Source: Terriglobus albidus
GTDB lineage: Bacteria > Acidobacteriota > Terriglobia > Terriglobales > Acidobacteriaceae
NCBI RefSeq assembly: GCF_025685425.1
Contig: NZ_JAGTAS010000018.1
Span: 1-64,000, forward strand
Direction of reading: 5' to 3'
DNA length: 64,000 nt
Part shown: one piece after another, positions 9,344-18,400 of the stretch
How the letters are laid out: every line of letters begins with the position of its first letter
Numbering within the stretch: position 1 is the stretch's first letter
Position numbers and translations under genes: made by a program
The notes under the pieces: generated by a model
Databases searched by the model: none
What the model saw: only the letters and a program-made list of their open reading frames with translations
Told to the model about the DNA's origin: nothing

Positions 9344-9372
9344 ACTTTGTCGCAAGTTTGTCGCAAACTCCA
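9344..9372. repeat. Direct repeat of TTGTCGCAA between tRNA and integrase
   Basis: Two copies of a TTGTCGCAA unit lie in tandem (first ends 9354, second ends 9366) in the gap between tRNA-Ala and the integrase. A similar tandem of TTGTCGCA-type units occurs at about 56428-56467. Such repeats near an integrase could be arm or core binding sites. This is inference. Confidence 0.45.
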
Positions 9373-9417
9373 CGACCTCTTCCATAAAGCGACGACTGCT
9401 TCCATATTTCCGCCAGC

Positions 9418-10737
9418 TCATTGGTTTCCCTCGTCGGCTTCGGAGTCCCAGCGCACCCCCAGACCGCGAAGAAGAATATCGTCCGCCGCACTGAATTGCG
9501 GCGTCTCTTTTTCCGTCTGCCCCGATGGCCGGTTCGGCTCCGGCTGTACGCCGGATGGCCTCGCCGCTTCGGGACCCGAGGGGCGATTGCCCTGAAGCTC
9601 GTCGAAGATCAGGTTGACCGCCATGCGTACCTCCGGCTCCAAAGACTGCATATAGATATCGGTCGTCGTCGAGGCCTTCGAGTGGCGCATGATGCCCTGA
9701 ATGTCTTTGACGTGGCCCTTGGACTTGCCCAAGGTTGCGATGGTCCGCCGAATTACTTGAAAGTTCAGCTTCGGCAGCTCCAACTCCCGTGCGAGTTTGT
9801 GCAGCACCCGCTTGCGGTAATTGCTTGGGTCCATCGGTCCTCCGAAGCGCCCGGGAAACATGAAGGCGCCTGGAGAAACATCCTCGCCGCTCTTGCGGCA
9901 CTCCTCCCGATACTGCGTGATCTCATCCCCGAGTACGTCGGCGATCGGAACCCGCGTGATGCTTCCTTTGGTTTTGCCGTAAGGCCGGATCTTCCCCTTG
10001 TAGAGAGTCTCTTGGATGTCCAGGACGTTGGTCTCTTCAAGGAAGCAGCGCCACCGCAGAGGAAACAGCTCGCTCGGACGAAGTGCGTTGGACATGTCGA
10101 GCTTCATCAGAATCCAGTCACGCAATCCGAGTTCACCGAGCTTCGCCAGAGCTGCGCGAAGCTGATCCCACGTCAAGGTCGTTCGATCAACTTCACGTAG
10201 GTTCGCCGGCACCTTAACCATGCGCGCAGGATCTTTTTGAAGGAAGTCCTGATCGACTGCCTCGGCAAAGATAGCTCGCACGTAAGAACGGATCTGCAAG
10301 ACCGTGTCCTTGGAGCGGGTTTTGGCCAGCTGATTAAGGTGGTTCTGAAGAACGAACTTGTCGAAGTTCTCCAGCCGGATCTCTTCGAACTCGTCCAAGA
10401 GAAAGGCCTGAATCAAATACTTCTTGGTCTTGGCCGTCTCTTCTCGCCAGTCCGCCTCTTTCAGTGGCAGATAACGGTTGCGGACAAACCAGCCGAAGGT
10501 GACGGTTCCGTTTTTGACCGTTCCATCTTCGATGGTCTGCCCAGTAAGCCGGACGATCTCGCGCTCCAACTTCTCCCGCGCTTCTCTCTTAGTCATCTCT
10601 GACTTCAGACCGAGCAGGATCGGAGTCGAGGCCATCCTGGGTTGGTCGGTCTCCGGATCGAGAATGGTGCGGCGGAAGTAGCCGTACCATTTCTTGCCTC
10701 GCTCCGAAACCCAACCCCTCTGGTGCGACTTGCCCAT
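9418..10737 (-). CDS. Site-specific tyrosine recombinase (integrase)
   Basis: This 439-residue phage-type integrase cuts and rejoins DNA at attachment sites. An N-terminal SAM-like core-binding domain covers about 80-175. The catalytic domain shows the first Arg in NALRPSEL (Arg220), the box II Arg in QVIRRT (Arg330), His352 in IMRHSKAS and the nucleophile Tyr362 in DIYMQ. In box II the usual HxxR histidine is replaced by Gln (Gln327), a substitution that is tolerated in some integrases. It ends about 130 bases from tRNA-Ala and is followed upstream by an AlpA-like gene, the standard arrangement of an integrative element at a tRNA. Residues after about 385 are Pro/Gly-rich and probably disordered. 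Confidence 0.93.
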   Translation of the reverse strand: MGKSHQRGWVSERGKKWYGYFRRTILDPETDQPRMASTPILLGLKSEMTKREAREKLEREIVRLTGQTIEDGTVKNGTVTFGWFVRNRYLPLKEADWREETAKTKKYLIQAFLLDEFEEIRLENFDKFVLQNHLNQLAKTRSKDTVLQIRSYVRAIFAEAVDQDFLQKDPARMVKVPANLREVDRTTLTWDQLRAALAKLGELGLRDWILMKLDMSNALRPSELFPLRWRCFLEETNVLDIQETLYKGKIRPYGKTKGSITRVPIADVLGDEITQYREECRKSGEDVSPGAFMFPGRFGGPMDPSNYRKRVLHKLARELELPKLNFQVIRRTIATLGKSKGHVKDIQGIMRHSKASTTTDIYMQSLEPEVRMAVNLIFDELQGNRPSGPEAARPSGVQPEPNRPSGQTEKETPQFSAADDILLRGLGVRWDSEADEGNQ

Positions 10738-10781
10738 GTGTTCCTCAGTTCTGTGGGGGAAGACAAGCGGGCCTCTCCATT

Positions 10782-11021
10782 TTAACGTTGTTTTCTGCGT
10801 AAAACGGAGGCGCGTTCGCGCTCGTTGACGAACTCTTCGATCTCACGCGGGCGATAGCGCAGGGCGCCGTCGCTCAGACGAATGACAGGAAGGTAGGGCT
10901 TCTTGCGCGACGAGTGATCCCACACCCAATCGAGGCTCACGTTGAGAAGCCCGGCGACATCTTCTGCAGTGAGAAGGGGCTCCATTGCAGGCATCTGCGG
11001 AACGATAGCGGCCAAGGACAT
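10782..11021 (-). CDS. AlpA/excisionase-type HTH protein
   Basis: This 79-residue protein has a MerR-like HTH_17 domain (about 15-70): LLTAEDVAGLLNVSLDWVW, then a basic turn and a RYRPREIEEFV helix. Proteins of this type act as excisionases or regulators in integrative elements. It is encoded 44 bases upstream of the integrase on the same strand, so the two are probably co-transcribed. The N-terminal 12 residues are not part of the domain; a later Met start (residue 13) is possible. Confidence 0.85.
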   Translation of the reverse strand: MSLAAIVPQMPAMEPLLTAEDVAGLLNVSLDWVWDHSSRKKPYLPVIRLSDGALRYRPREIEEFVNERERASVLRRKQR

Positions 11022-11098
11022 ACGGTTATCTCCAAAGCGGGATGCTTCCGCGTCGCAAGCTACGACACGTCTTCAGGCTGTCGCGCGATGGAGCCTCT

Positions 11099-11130
11099 GT
11101 CCAATACGTTTCATTTATCGGGTGATAAAT
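11099..11130 (+). repeat. Inverted repeat, left copy (upstream of LysR gene)
   Basis: This 32-base sequence matches the reverse complement of 12382-12413 at 28 of 32 positions. Its right half is itself a palindrome: ATTTATC, spacer GGGT, GATAAAT. The two copies bracket the LysR-type gene. Confidence 0.8.
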
Positions 11131-11326
11131 CGTAGCTATCGGCCACGCACTGAATCGTTGATTCAGAGCGAGATTCGGTGCTGAGAGTAAATTTGGCCAA
11201 CTGCACCCTTTCTGTTGCTCATCGGTGTCTTACTAGGCAGGATATCCACAGGGAGCGGCGCGGAATAGCACCCCGTTCGGCTCCGCCTATCGCATCGAAC
11301 GCTCTTTCTTCGTCGAGTAGGGAGCT

Positions 11327-12358
11327 ATGTACGATTGGGCTGAACTTCGCCACTTCCGGTATCTCCTCGTCATCCTGGAAAAGCAGGGATTACGGGCGGC
11401 AGCCGACGAACTGCATACGTCGCAGCCTAATCTGAGCGTGCAGGCCCGGCAGTTTCAAGAGAACGCTTCCGTCCGCCTCTTTCGCCGAATGAAGAACGGT
11501 CGTATCCGGCCCACAGAGACGGGCATCGCATTCATTGCGCTGGCACGGCTATTGCTGGAGACCCGCGATGAAGTCATCAATGCTCTGATGGCGATCGAGA
11601 AGGGCGAGATCGCCTCCGTACGTTTCGGATGCACACCGCTGGTGGATCAAGCGCTGTTCCGCAATTTCTGCTCTGCTCACAAAGAGCTATTGCCGACTTG
11701 TTCGATTCGTCCTACCCACGGTGATACCGCTCAGCTTGCCGAAGAGGTGCTGGCAGGCAGTGTCGATAGCGCGATCGTTACGTTGCCACTGGAGCATCCG
11801 GATCTATGCATCGAAGAGATACGTAAAGATCGGCTCGTAGTCTGCCTCAGAAAAGACAATCCATTAGCGATAAAACTGGCCTTGCTGCCGAGTGATCTGC
11901 AGCACAATCTCGCCGTTCTTTATCACCCGCAAAGGCATCCCCATGCTCACGTGAGGCTGCTCGAACTCTTAGCCGAAGCTGGCGTCAGAGTGGAGGAGTA
12001 TTCCCACGCTTCCCATCCGACAGAAATGCAGATGCTGGTGAAGGAGGGGCATGGCCTGGCCCTCATCCGGGAAGGAACGTTGCTGGATGAAGACCTCACA
12101 ACACGTCCCATCATGGGAGTGAATTGGACGGTCGACACCGCGATTATCTACCACAAGCGGCACTATCCGAAGACCGTCCCCCTCCTCATAAAAAAGCTAA
12201 GAAGACAGATGAATGGCGACGGCCACGACCTCCGAACGAATCATGTTTCTGTTGCATCGTGCAGCTTGAGGCCTATCTCGAAGCGTCCGCCCCAGAGTGC
12301 GACGAATCGACCAATGCAGTTGGTGTTGCTTCAGGAAAATTCCCGTGATTCCAGGTGA
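11327..12358 (+). CDS. LysR-family transcriptional regulator
   Basis: This 343-residue regulator has an N-terminal winged HTH (about 5-65) that reads as a LysR domain (LRHFRYLLVILEKQGLRAAA then TSQPNLSVQ). A periplasmic-binding-protein-like effector domain covers about 95-300. LysR proteins usually bind small aromatic or metabolic ligands and act on a divergent gene; here no divergent enzyme gene is present. Instead the gene sits alone between 32-bp inverted repeats inside the tRNA-Ala element, next to a type IV secretion pilin. This suggests a role in control of the element. The extra C-terminal 40 residues are low in similarity to the family. Confidence 0.88.
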   Translation: MYDWAELRHFRYLLVILEKQGLRAAADELHTSQPNLSVQARQFQENASVRLFRRMKNGRIRPTETGIAFIALARLLLETRDEVINALMAIEKGEIASVRFGCTPLVDQALFRNFCSAHKELLPTCSIRPTHGDTAQLAEEVLAGSVDSAIVTLPLEHPDLCIEEIRKDRLVVCLRKDNPLAIKLALLPSDLQHNLAVLYHPQRHPHAHVRLLELLAEAGVRVEEYSHASHPTEMQMLVKEGHGLALIREGTLLDEDLTTRPIMGVNWTVDTAIIYHKRHYPKTVPLLIKKLRRQMNGDGHDLRTNHVSVASCSLRPISKRPPQSATNRPMQLVLLQENSRDSR

Positions 12359-12381
12359 GACCAATGCGCGTGATACTCCGG

Positions 12382-12413
12382 AATTATCACCCGATAAATA
12401 GAACGTATTAGAC
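12382..12413 (-). repeat. Inverted repeat, right copy (downstream of LysR gene)
   Basis: Reverse complement of the repeat at 11099-11130, differing at four of 32 positions. The palindromic core TTATC-GGGT-GATAA is intact. It lies 24 bases after the LysR stop codon and about 50 bases before the pilin gene, so it could be an operator for that gene. Confidence 0.8.
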
Positions 12414-12465
12414 GGGACCGAAGTTTCGCTCAATCATGACGCATATTCGCGGCTGAGACCCGCCG

Positions 12466-12840
12466 ATGGAGGTGCCGATGTATTGCAGAAGCCGTATCGT
12501 CCTGCCGACTGAGATCGAATGCACCAAGCGATCATCTCGACTCGGAGTCATAAGAACGCTGACCTTCCTAACCCGCTCGCTTTTACCTGCAGTCATCGCG
12601 CTTCTCCCAGCGGCTGTTGCCCATGCTCAGGGAACGATGGATTTCTCCGGGGCAACGACACTGATGTCAACCTTCAAAACTTTCGCGATCTATGCAGGTG
12701 CTGTCATCTGTTTCGGCGGCCTGATCTTCGCCGGCATCCGCATGATGTCGGGAAGGTTTCAGGACGCTATTCCTGGCCTTTTCGGCGCGTTGTTTGGCGC
12801 CGGAGTTCTCGGTTGGGGAGCCGGATGGATAGGAACTTCC
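12466..12840 (+). pseudogene. VirB2/TrbC-like conjugation pilin, cut at its 3' end
   Basis: The translation shows a leader and signal-like segment ending AVAHAQ (about 55). Two membrane segments follow (about 70-92 and 100-122), with the IRMMSGRF basic turn between them, the layout of VirB2/TrbC pilin subunits of type IV secretion systems. After WIGT the reading frame runs into foreign sequence and stops at 12954, giving a nonsense tail of about 38 residues. The break coincides with the start of recognisable ParB sequence in another frame. The rest of the secretion operon is missing. A short functional pilin cannot be excluded, because most of the family domain is present. Confidence 0.7.
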
Positions 12841-13891
12841 TGCCGACCAGCAGGAGCAGGCGCTCTCGGCTTGTTTCAAAGAAGATTGGAGCGCGGGCGG
12901 GCAGAAGTCTCGACGCATTCTTCTGCCCGTCCGCAATCTTCAGTTCTGGATTGAGACGAACGTCCTGCTCTTCCTCAAAGACGCTCCCTTCGACAAGCGC
13001 GAGGCTCATCTCGTCGCCATTGCCGGAAGCTGCGTTGATTGCCCGAAGCGGACAGGCCACAACAAACTCCTCTTCTCCGACCTCGGCAAACAGGACGCCT
13101 GCACCGACCCAAACTGCTTCCAAGCCAAAGTCTCAGCGCATATTGCCAAGCAGATTGAAGCCAAGCCGCAGTTGGTGCAGATCAGCACCGCCTACGGCAA
13201 GCAGCCGGAAGGAAGTAAAGTACTACCGCGCAACCAGTACACGGCAATTCGGGATGAGAAGCCGAAGTCCAAGGAAGAGGCGAAACGTCCCGAGTTCAAG
13301 GTCTGCAAGTTCGCCACCGATGCCATCATCACGGAAGGCAACGATGTCGGCACCGTCCACAAGGTGTGTTCCAATCCTTCCTGCCCGGTACATCATCCGA
13401 AGCAGCAAGCCAGCCGCGAGGATGAGAAGTGGAAAGCCGAACAGGAGAAGCAGCGGCGGGAGCAAGCCATCGCCAATGCCACCGGCTTGCGCATTCTTGC
13501 GGCTATTGGTGCTGCGGTTCCGGTACGGCTAATGAAGCGCGACCTCCTGTTCATCCTTGAGCGGCTAGTTAGCCTTACGGATGAACGGCGTCTGGAGATG
13601 CTGGCGCGGCAACATGGCCTCCGCCAGAAGCGGGACAATGGGGGCATTGGCAAGACCTTTGTCGCCTTCATTCGTCGTGCAGATGAAAGCACGTTGTCCA
13701 AACTGCTTGTGGCGAGCACCATCCTGATCGCCGCTTCTCGCACCAATCCGGCGACCGTCCTTCGCGATGCCGCAACTCTCTATAAGGTGGATACCGATGC
13801 CATCACGCAGAAGGTGAAAGCTGAGTTCGCTGCCAAGATGAAAGCGAAGAAGGAAGCTAAGGCCAATTCAAAAGTTGTCAAAGCGGCATGA
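12833..13891 (+). pseudogene. ParB-type partition protein, C-terminal part only
   Basis: Reading in the frame that ends at 13891, the sequence is continuous from about 12833 (ELPADQQEQALSACFKEDW onward) and has no start codon at its beginning. A segment with four cysteines (SCVDCPKR ... DACTDPNC) and a basic, Lys-rich C-terminus are visible. This matches the back half of ParB/RepB-like proteins carried by acidobacterial conjugative islands, as I recall them. The N-terminal ParB nuclease domain is missing. An in-frame ATG at 13172 could still yield a 239-residue fragment. It is joined directly to the truncated pilin gene, which points to a single internal deletion of the element. Confidence 0.7.
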
Positions 13892-13892
13892 G

Positions 13893-13928
13893 GAAGAAGG
13901 GCGGCGAACCTGCCGCCCTTCTTCTTTC
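13893..13928 (+). terminator. Rho-independent terminator after parB remnant
   Basis: A perfect 13-bp stem (GAAGAAGGGCGGC pairing with GCCGCCCTTCTTC) encloses a 6-base loop and is followed by TTTC. It begins right after the stop codon. It indicates that the parB gene was once the last gene of its operon. Confidence 0.8.
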
Positions 13929-14555
13929 ATGTCCATGGCGCAGGGAGAACCCCTGCTGGTTTCTCCCTGCAACCCTCATCCGGCTGACAGTCGGCGGTCG
14001 CCGCCCGGGCCGCAGGAGTCAAGTTCCTCCTCCTGCACCTTTCCCTAACAGAGGAGCATTTGGGTTGTCGCAAACCCGCCAGGGTTGGGGACATTGGGCG
14101 GTTCAGTCGTCACTATCCGCAGTCGGGGCGTTCTCTCCGCGCTGCCCGGTCGGCCGGGGAGATCGATCCTGTTGAGCTCAAATGAATAATTGGTCTCATC
14201 TCTTTGGCGCCCGATGCCCCTTATGAACGCATTCACTGTCGGGAAGAGCGCGATCGAACAACGAACAATTTACATTTTGGTGACAAGTCTGGCCTTGACG
14301 GCGCGAGGGGCCAACCGGCACGATTGCAGACCTAACGGAGATAGCTTCACAAGAACTACCGATTGAATTTCTTGGCGCAAGCCCTTGATAGAGGCAACTG
14401 TTTTATCGCCATTGAGAACGGTTCGATTCGAACGCCATTGAACTGAGCAACCTCCCCTAAACCCACATCGACTTAGTCGAGCGGAAAATAGCTCTCGTTC
14501 GTTCTGCAGATCGCATTTCACAAATGTCGTATTAGTTCGTGCCTTGGAGAGTTTC
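13929..14555. other. Non-coding or decayed stretch
   Basis: I see no convincing gene here. A minus-strand open frame at 14270-14653 has no recognisable content and overlaps the signal peptide of the next gene. No tRNA 3'-end copy that would mark the right border of the element was found in this stretch. Confidence 0.5.
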
Positions 14556-15413
14556 ATGAAGCGTGCGACACCGTTGTTTATTTGCCCTCCCCTGCCTTTT
14601 CTCTTCTGTTCTCGAAAGATTACGAGCTGGATCCTGGCTATATTAATTTGCACCCCGGTCTCGAGCGTGGCTGGTCAGGCGACATCGACCTCCTCCTCCG
14701 CGTCGCATCTTTCAGACGACAGCAAATTCGCAGGTCCACCAGCTGATCTGCGCGCGCTTGGCGCGGCATTTTCGTTGAATACATCCTTCAAGGTCATTGA
14801 ATTGTCTGGAGAAGTCAGCCGGCCGTTCAACCTGGACACAAGTCCAGCACCCTTTGTCATCACTGTCCAAAGCGACGGGACGACAGAGATGCGAATAAAG
14901 ACCAACGCGGGAGACTATTGGGAGCGATATTCGACTGTCGGATCGTTGGGCAGCTGTTCAAGTTCCATGGATAGACAGGATCAATCGACACGATCAGCAT
15001 TTCGATGCTCATCGCCGGTCTCATGGGTCCTACCAGAAGCAACTCTGCAGTCGAGCGATCGGACCGTGCACCTCAAGTCCGCTAGGCAAATAGGCACAGA
15101 CGACAAGAAACCATCGTTGATGATCACTCTTTGGATTGGCAATTCATCGGACAAATCAATATCGAATGACCCACTGAAGCGCTACACGGCACGTCAGCTA
15201 ACGATAGATCGAGTCTCCCAGTTGCCGTCATCGCTTCGTTATGAGCTAGCGCCCGTCGGCCCTGTCGCGGCTACCTATTCGCCACCGAGCGTCGAGATCA
15301 GATATAGCGACTATCGTAATGTCTCCGGTTACAACATTCCTTTCCGGATCGACAAACTGCTACAGGATCAAGTCCAGAGCAGCTTCACAGTTGAAAACGT
15401 ATCTGTTCGCTAA
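14556..15413 (+). CDS. Exported hypothetical protein upstream of the RHS gene
   Basis: This 285-residue protein has a signal peptide or anchor (about 15-40, ITSWILAILICTPVSSVAG) and no domain I recognise. The mature part is Ser/Thr-rich with alternating strands. I chose the ATG at 14556 because it follows a GAGAG ribosome site; the frame also opens 12 bases earlier. It ends 17 bases before the RHS gene, so the two are likely co-transcribed and this protein may assist export or anchoring of the RHS protein. That role is inference from position only. Confidence 0.65.
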   Translation: MKRATPLFICPPLPFLFCSRKITSWILAILICTPVSSVAGQATSTSSSASHLSDDSKFAGPPADLRALGAAFSLNTSFKVIELSGEVSRPFNLDTSPAPFVITVQSDGTTEMRIKTNAGDYWERYSTVGSLGSCSSSMDRQDQSTRSAFRCSSPVSWVLPEATLQSSDRTVHLKSARQIGTDDKKPSLMITLWIGNSSDKSISNDPLKRYTARQLTIDRVSQLPSSLRYELAPVGPVAATYSPPSVEIRYSDYRNVSGYNIPFRIDKLLQDQVQSSFTVENVSVR

Positions 15414-15430
15414 TGTGAGAGGGCGAAACC

Positions 15431-18400
15431 ATGAATGTCTTGAAAACGTTGAGACTGCATTCGCGGATCTGCGCAAATTTGCTGTTGTTAGGTCTCTTCA
15501 ACGCGTTATTGACCACTCATTGTGTCGCGCAGCCCGGTGTTGGTCTTCCGAAGTTTGCGCCTATCCAGCAGCAACAAATTGATAACGTTGATCTCGCCAC
15601 TCTAAATATTCACCTTGATCTTCCGATCTTTCGCAAAAATCAGCGCGGGACGGTGGCTGAGGTAGGCTGGCATTTGACGTATGACAGCAATGCGTATCCC
15701 ACTCCTGGCCTAGGGTCCTGGAACCAACCCGGGTGGCATCTACAGCAGCAAAATCAGAGAAGCCCAGGTACTCTTCTGTACTCATCGAGCGCCGATCCTT
15801 GTCCGTATCCCTATGAGGGATACTCCTTCACCTACTCGGATTATATTCTTATCGATACCAACAACACATATCATTCCTTCAATAACCTTACGACGACGGA
15901 CTCTCGTGACTGCGGTGGTACCGCCACTTCGGCGACGGGAAGCTCGCCGGATGGGGCCTACACGATAACAGTTGCGCAAGGTCTTCTCGTATCGTCAGTT
16001 GACCCATCGGGGATGACCACTTTGAACGGAGGTCCTCCTATCGATACAAACGGAAACATCCTATCGTTTGCTCCGGTCGCCCCATCCTCCAGTACCGATA
16101 ACACGGGAGCAGTCCTGACCTACCAGGCCAGCTACTTTCCGAATGCTTCCACTTCATCTGAAACATTCGGCTACACAGATTCAAATGGGAACTCGCAGTC
16201 GGTCCAGACCACGTACCAGCAGGTCACGATCCTGGCATACAATCCGACTACTCATAATGGCGGCAATCCAATCGCCGGGCCTTGGGCAACGAGTGTTCCG
16301 GTTAAGATTACATATCCGGACGGGACCTACTACGCATTCACGTATGAGCCTACTCCCAATCACCCAGGATATGTGACAGGCCGGCTAGCATCGGTCAGAC
16401 TTCCCACTGGCGGGCTGATCTCATATACCTACTTTGGTGGCGCGGGGAACTATGGCTACATCGACGATGCGCTTGGCACACAGACGACGGCTGGATTGAT
16501 TAGAACCACGAGCGATGGGGCAACTACTTATACACGTACGGCGTTTAGCGGCAGCCCGTGGCAGGCACCGAATCCCTATACTGTCGCGAGCACCTTGATA
16601 CACGACCAGCAAGGAAATGAAACGATCGTTGACTCCAACTTTGGTTTCACCCAGTATTACGAAACAAGGCGACGAGTATATTCAGGGGCAGCCACTGGAA
16701 CTCCGCTCTCGACAATTAACCGATGCTATAACGGCACAACCGGTGACTGTACCGCAGTATCGACAATAAGCATGCCCATCACGAGCATCGACTTGCAGAC
16801 ATCCCTCAATGGAGGAAGCCCGTCGCGCACTATACAGACATACAACGCAAATGGTTTGCCTACAGATTTAGTTGAATATGATTACGGTGCATCAAATCCG
16901 ACAAGGCATACGATCATCAATTACGCCGCCCTTGGCAACAATATTCTGGACAGGCAATCAAGCGTGACGGTGCAGGACGGCGCTGGTAGTCAGATCAGTC
17001 AAACAACTTATGAATATGACCGCTATTCCTTAGCTTCGACAAGCCCTGGACTGCTAGGCCGTCAAGCTGTCAGCGGAGATCGAGGAAACCGGACCACGGT
17101 ACATCGTTGGGTGAATACAACAGGCACTACGATTGATACGTACTACCACTACGATGATGCCGGTCAGGTCGTTTCATCCACGGACGGACGTGGCAATACC
17201 ACGAATTTTTCCTATGATCCCGGCACAGATAGTTGCCTGAACAGCACCACTCTGCCAACGCCCTCAAGCGGGGTTCCCCAATCCTTTACTCAAGGATGTG
17301 ATGCCAATACAAACCTTGTTACATCGAGCACCGATCCCAACGGGACTATCACAACGTATGGGTATGATTCAATGTTGCGTCTTAGATCTACCACCGCTAA
17401 GAGTGGTGGGAACACGGTTGCGAGCACGACCGTAGATCTAAGTGGTGGTACGTTGCCGGAGACAATCACAACAACGGTGAAAGCAACCCCGAACCCTGAT
17501 CAGATATCGATCACTACCCTTGATCCGTATGGCCGAACGTCTTCCGCCGTAAGCAAAGACGGTGCCACGGTTCTGACGACCTATGACTCCCTCGGTCGGG
17601 TCAGCTCGGTAACGAATCCGTATTTCAGCCTAAGCGATCCCAGCTATGGCGTCACCGGCTATTCGTATGACGCATTGAACCGAATGACCATGCAATGTCA
17701 GCCTGACAACGGAAGTGGAACCATTGTTCCGTGCGTGGCAGGCAATTCCTATAAGCAGTGGTCATATTCAAGCAACACGGTGACCGAGCGGGACGAACAA
17801 AATAATTCTTGGCAGCGCACGATGGATGCCTTCGGGCATGTCGCGGGCGTTGTCGAGCCCGGAAATCTTCAGACCAGCTATTCCTACAGTGGCCTGGGGG
17901 ATCTTACCAATGTGACGCAATATGGTGTGACTGGCGAAGCAGCACGGACTCGATCGTTCGTATACGATTCGCTATCGCGCTTGATTACTGGTACGAATGC
18001 AGAGACAGGAACTACTTGTTACGGCACGTGGTCTGGAGGTAACTGCGTCAACGGATATGACGGAAACGGGAACCTGCTTGCCTTGACCGACGGAACAGGC
18101 TTCACGGTTAACTATCAATACGATGCGCTCAATCGCAAGACATTCGAATCCGTCAACGACCCGTTCACGACGCATTCTTATGCTCACTCGTTTGTCTATG
18201 ATCTGGCGTCAATCCCGGGTGTCGCAACCTCGATCAACCCAAAGGGGCGCTTGGTCTACGTCGGAACGTTCTGGCAGGGACCTCCCTTGATCAACAGCTA
18301 CGGAGTCTTTTACTGGAATCACGATGCTCTTGGAAGAGTGCTCGCGACAAAAACATGCACCCCCCTGACCTGCAGCAGTACGAACAATGCGAGCAGTGGG

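Noticed and set aside
8810-9901. A 363-codon open frame on the minus strand
   Set aside because: It runs through the YXWGXW gene, the terminator, the tRNA and the integrase end, and its translation has no domain. It is a GC-driven shadow.
12519-13532. A 337-codon plus-strand frame over the pilin/parB join
   Set aside because: Its translation is Ser/Arg-rich noise. The meaningful frames are the pilin frame before 12830 and the ParB frame after it.
14270-14653. A 127-codon minus-strand frame
   Set aside because: No domain or ribosome site; it overlaps the start and signal peptide of the better-supported exported protein at 14556.
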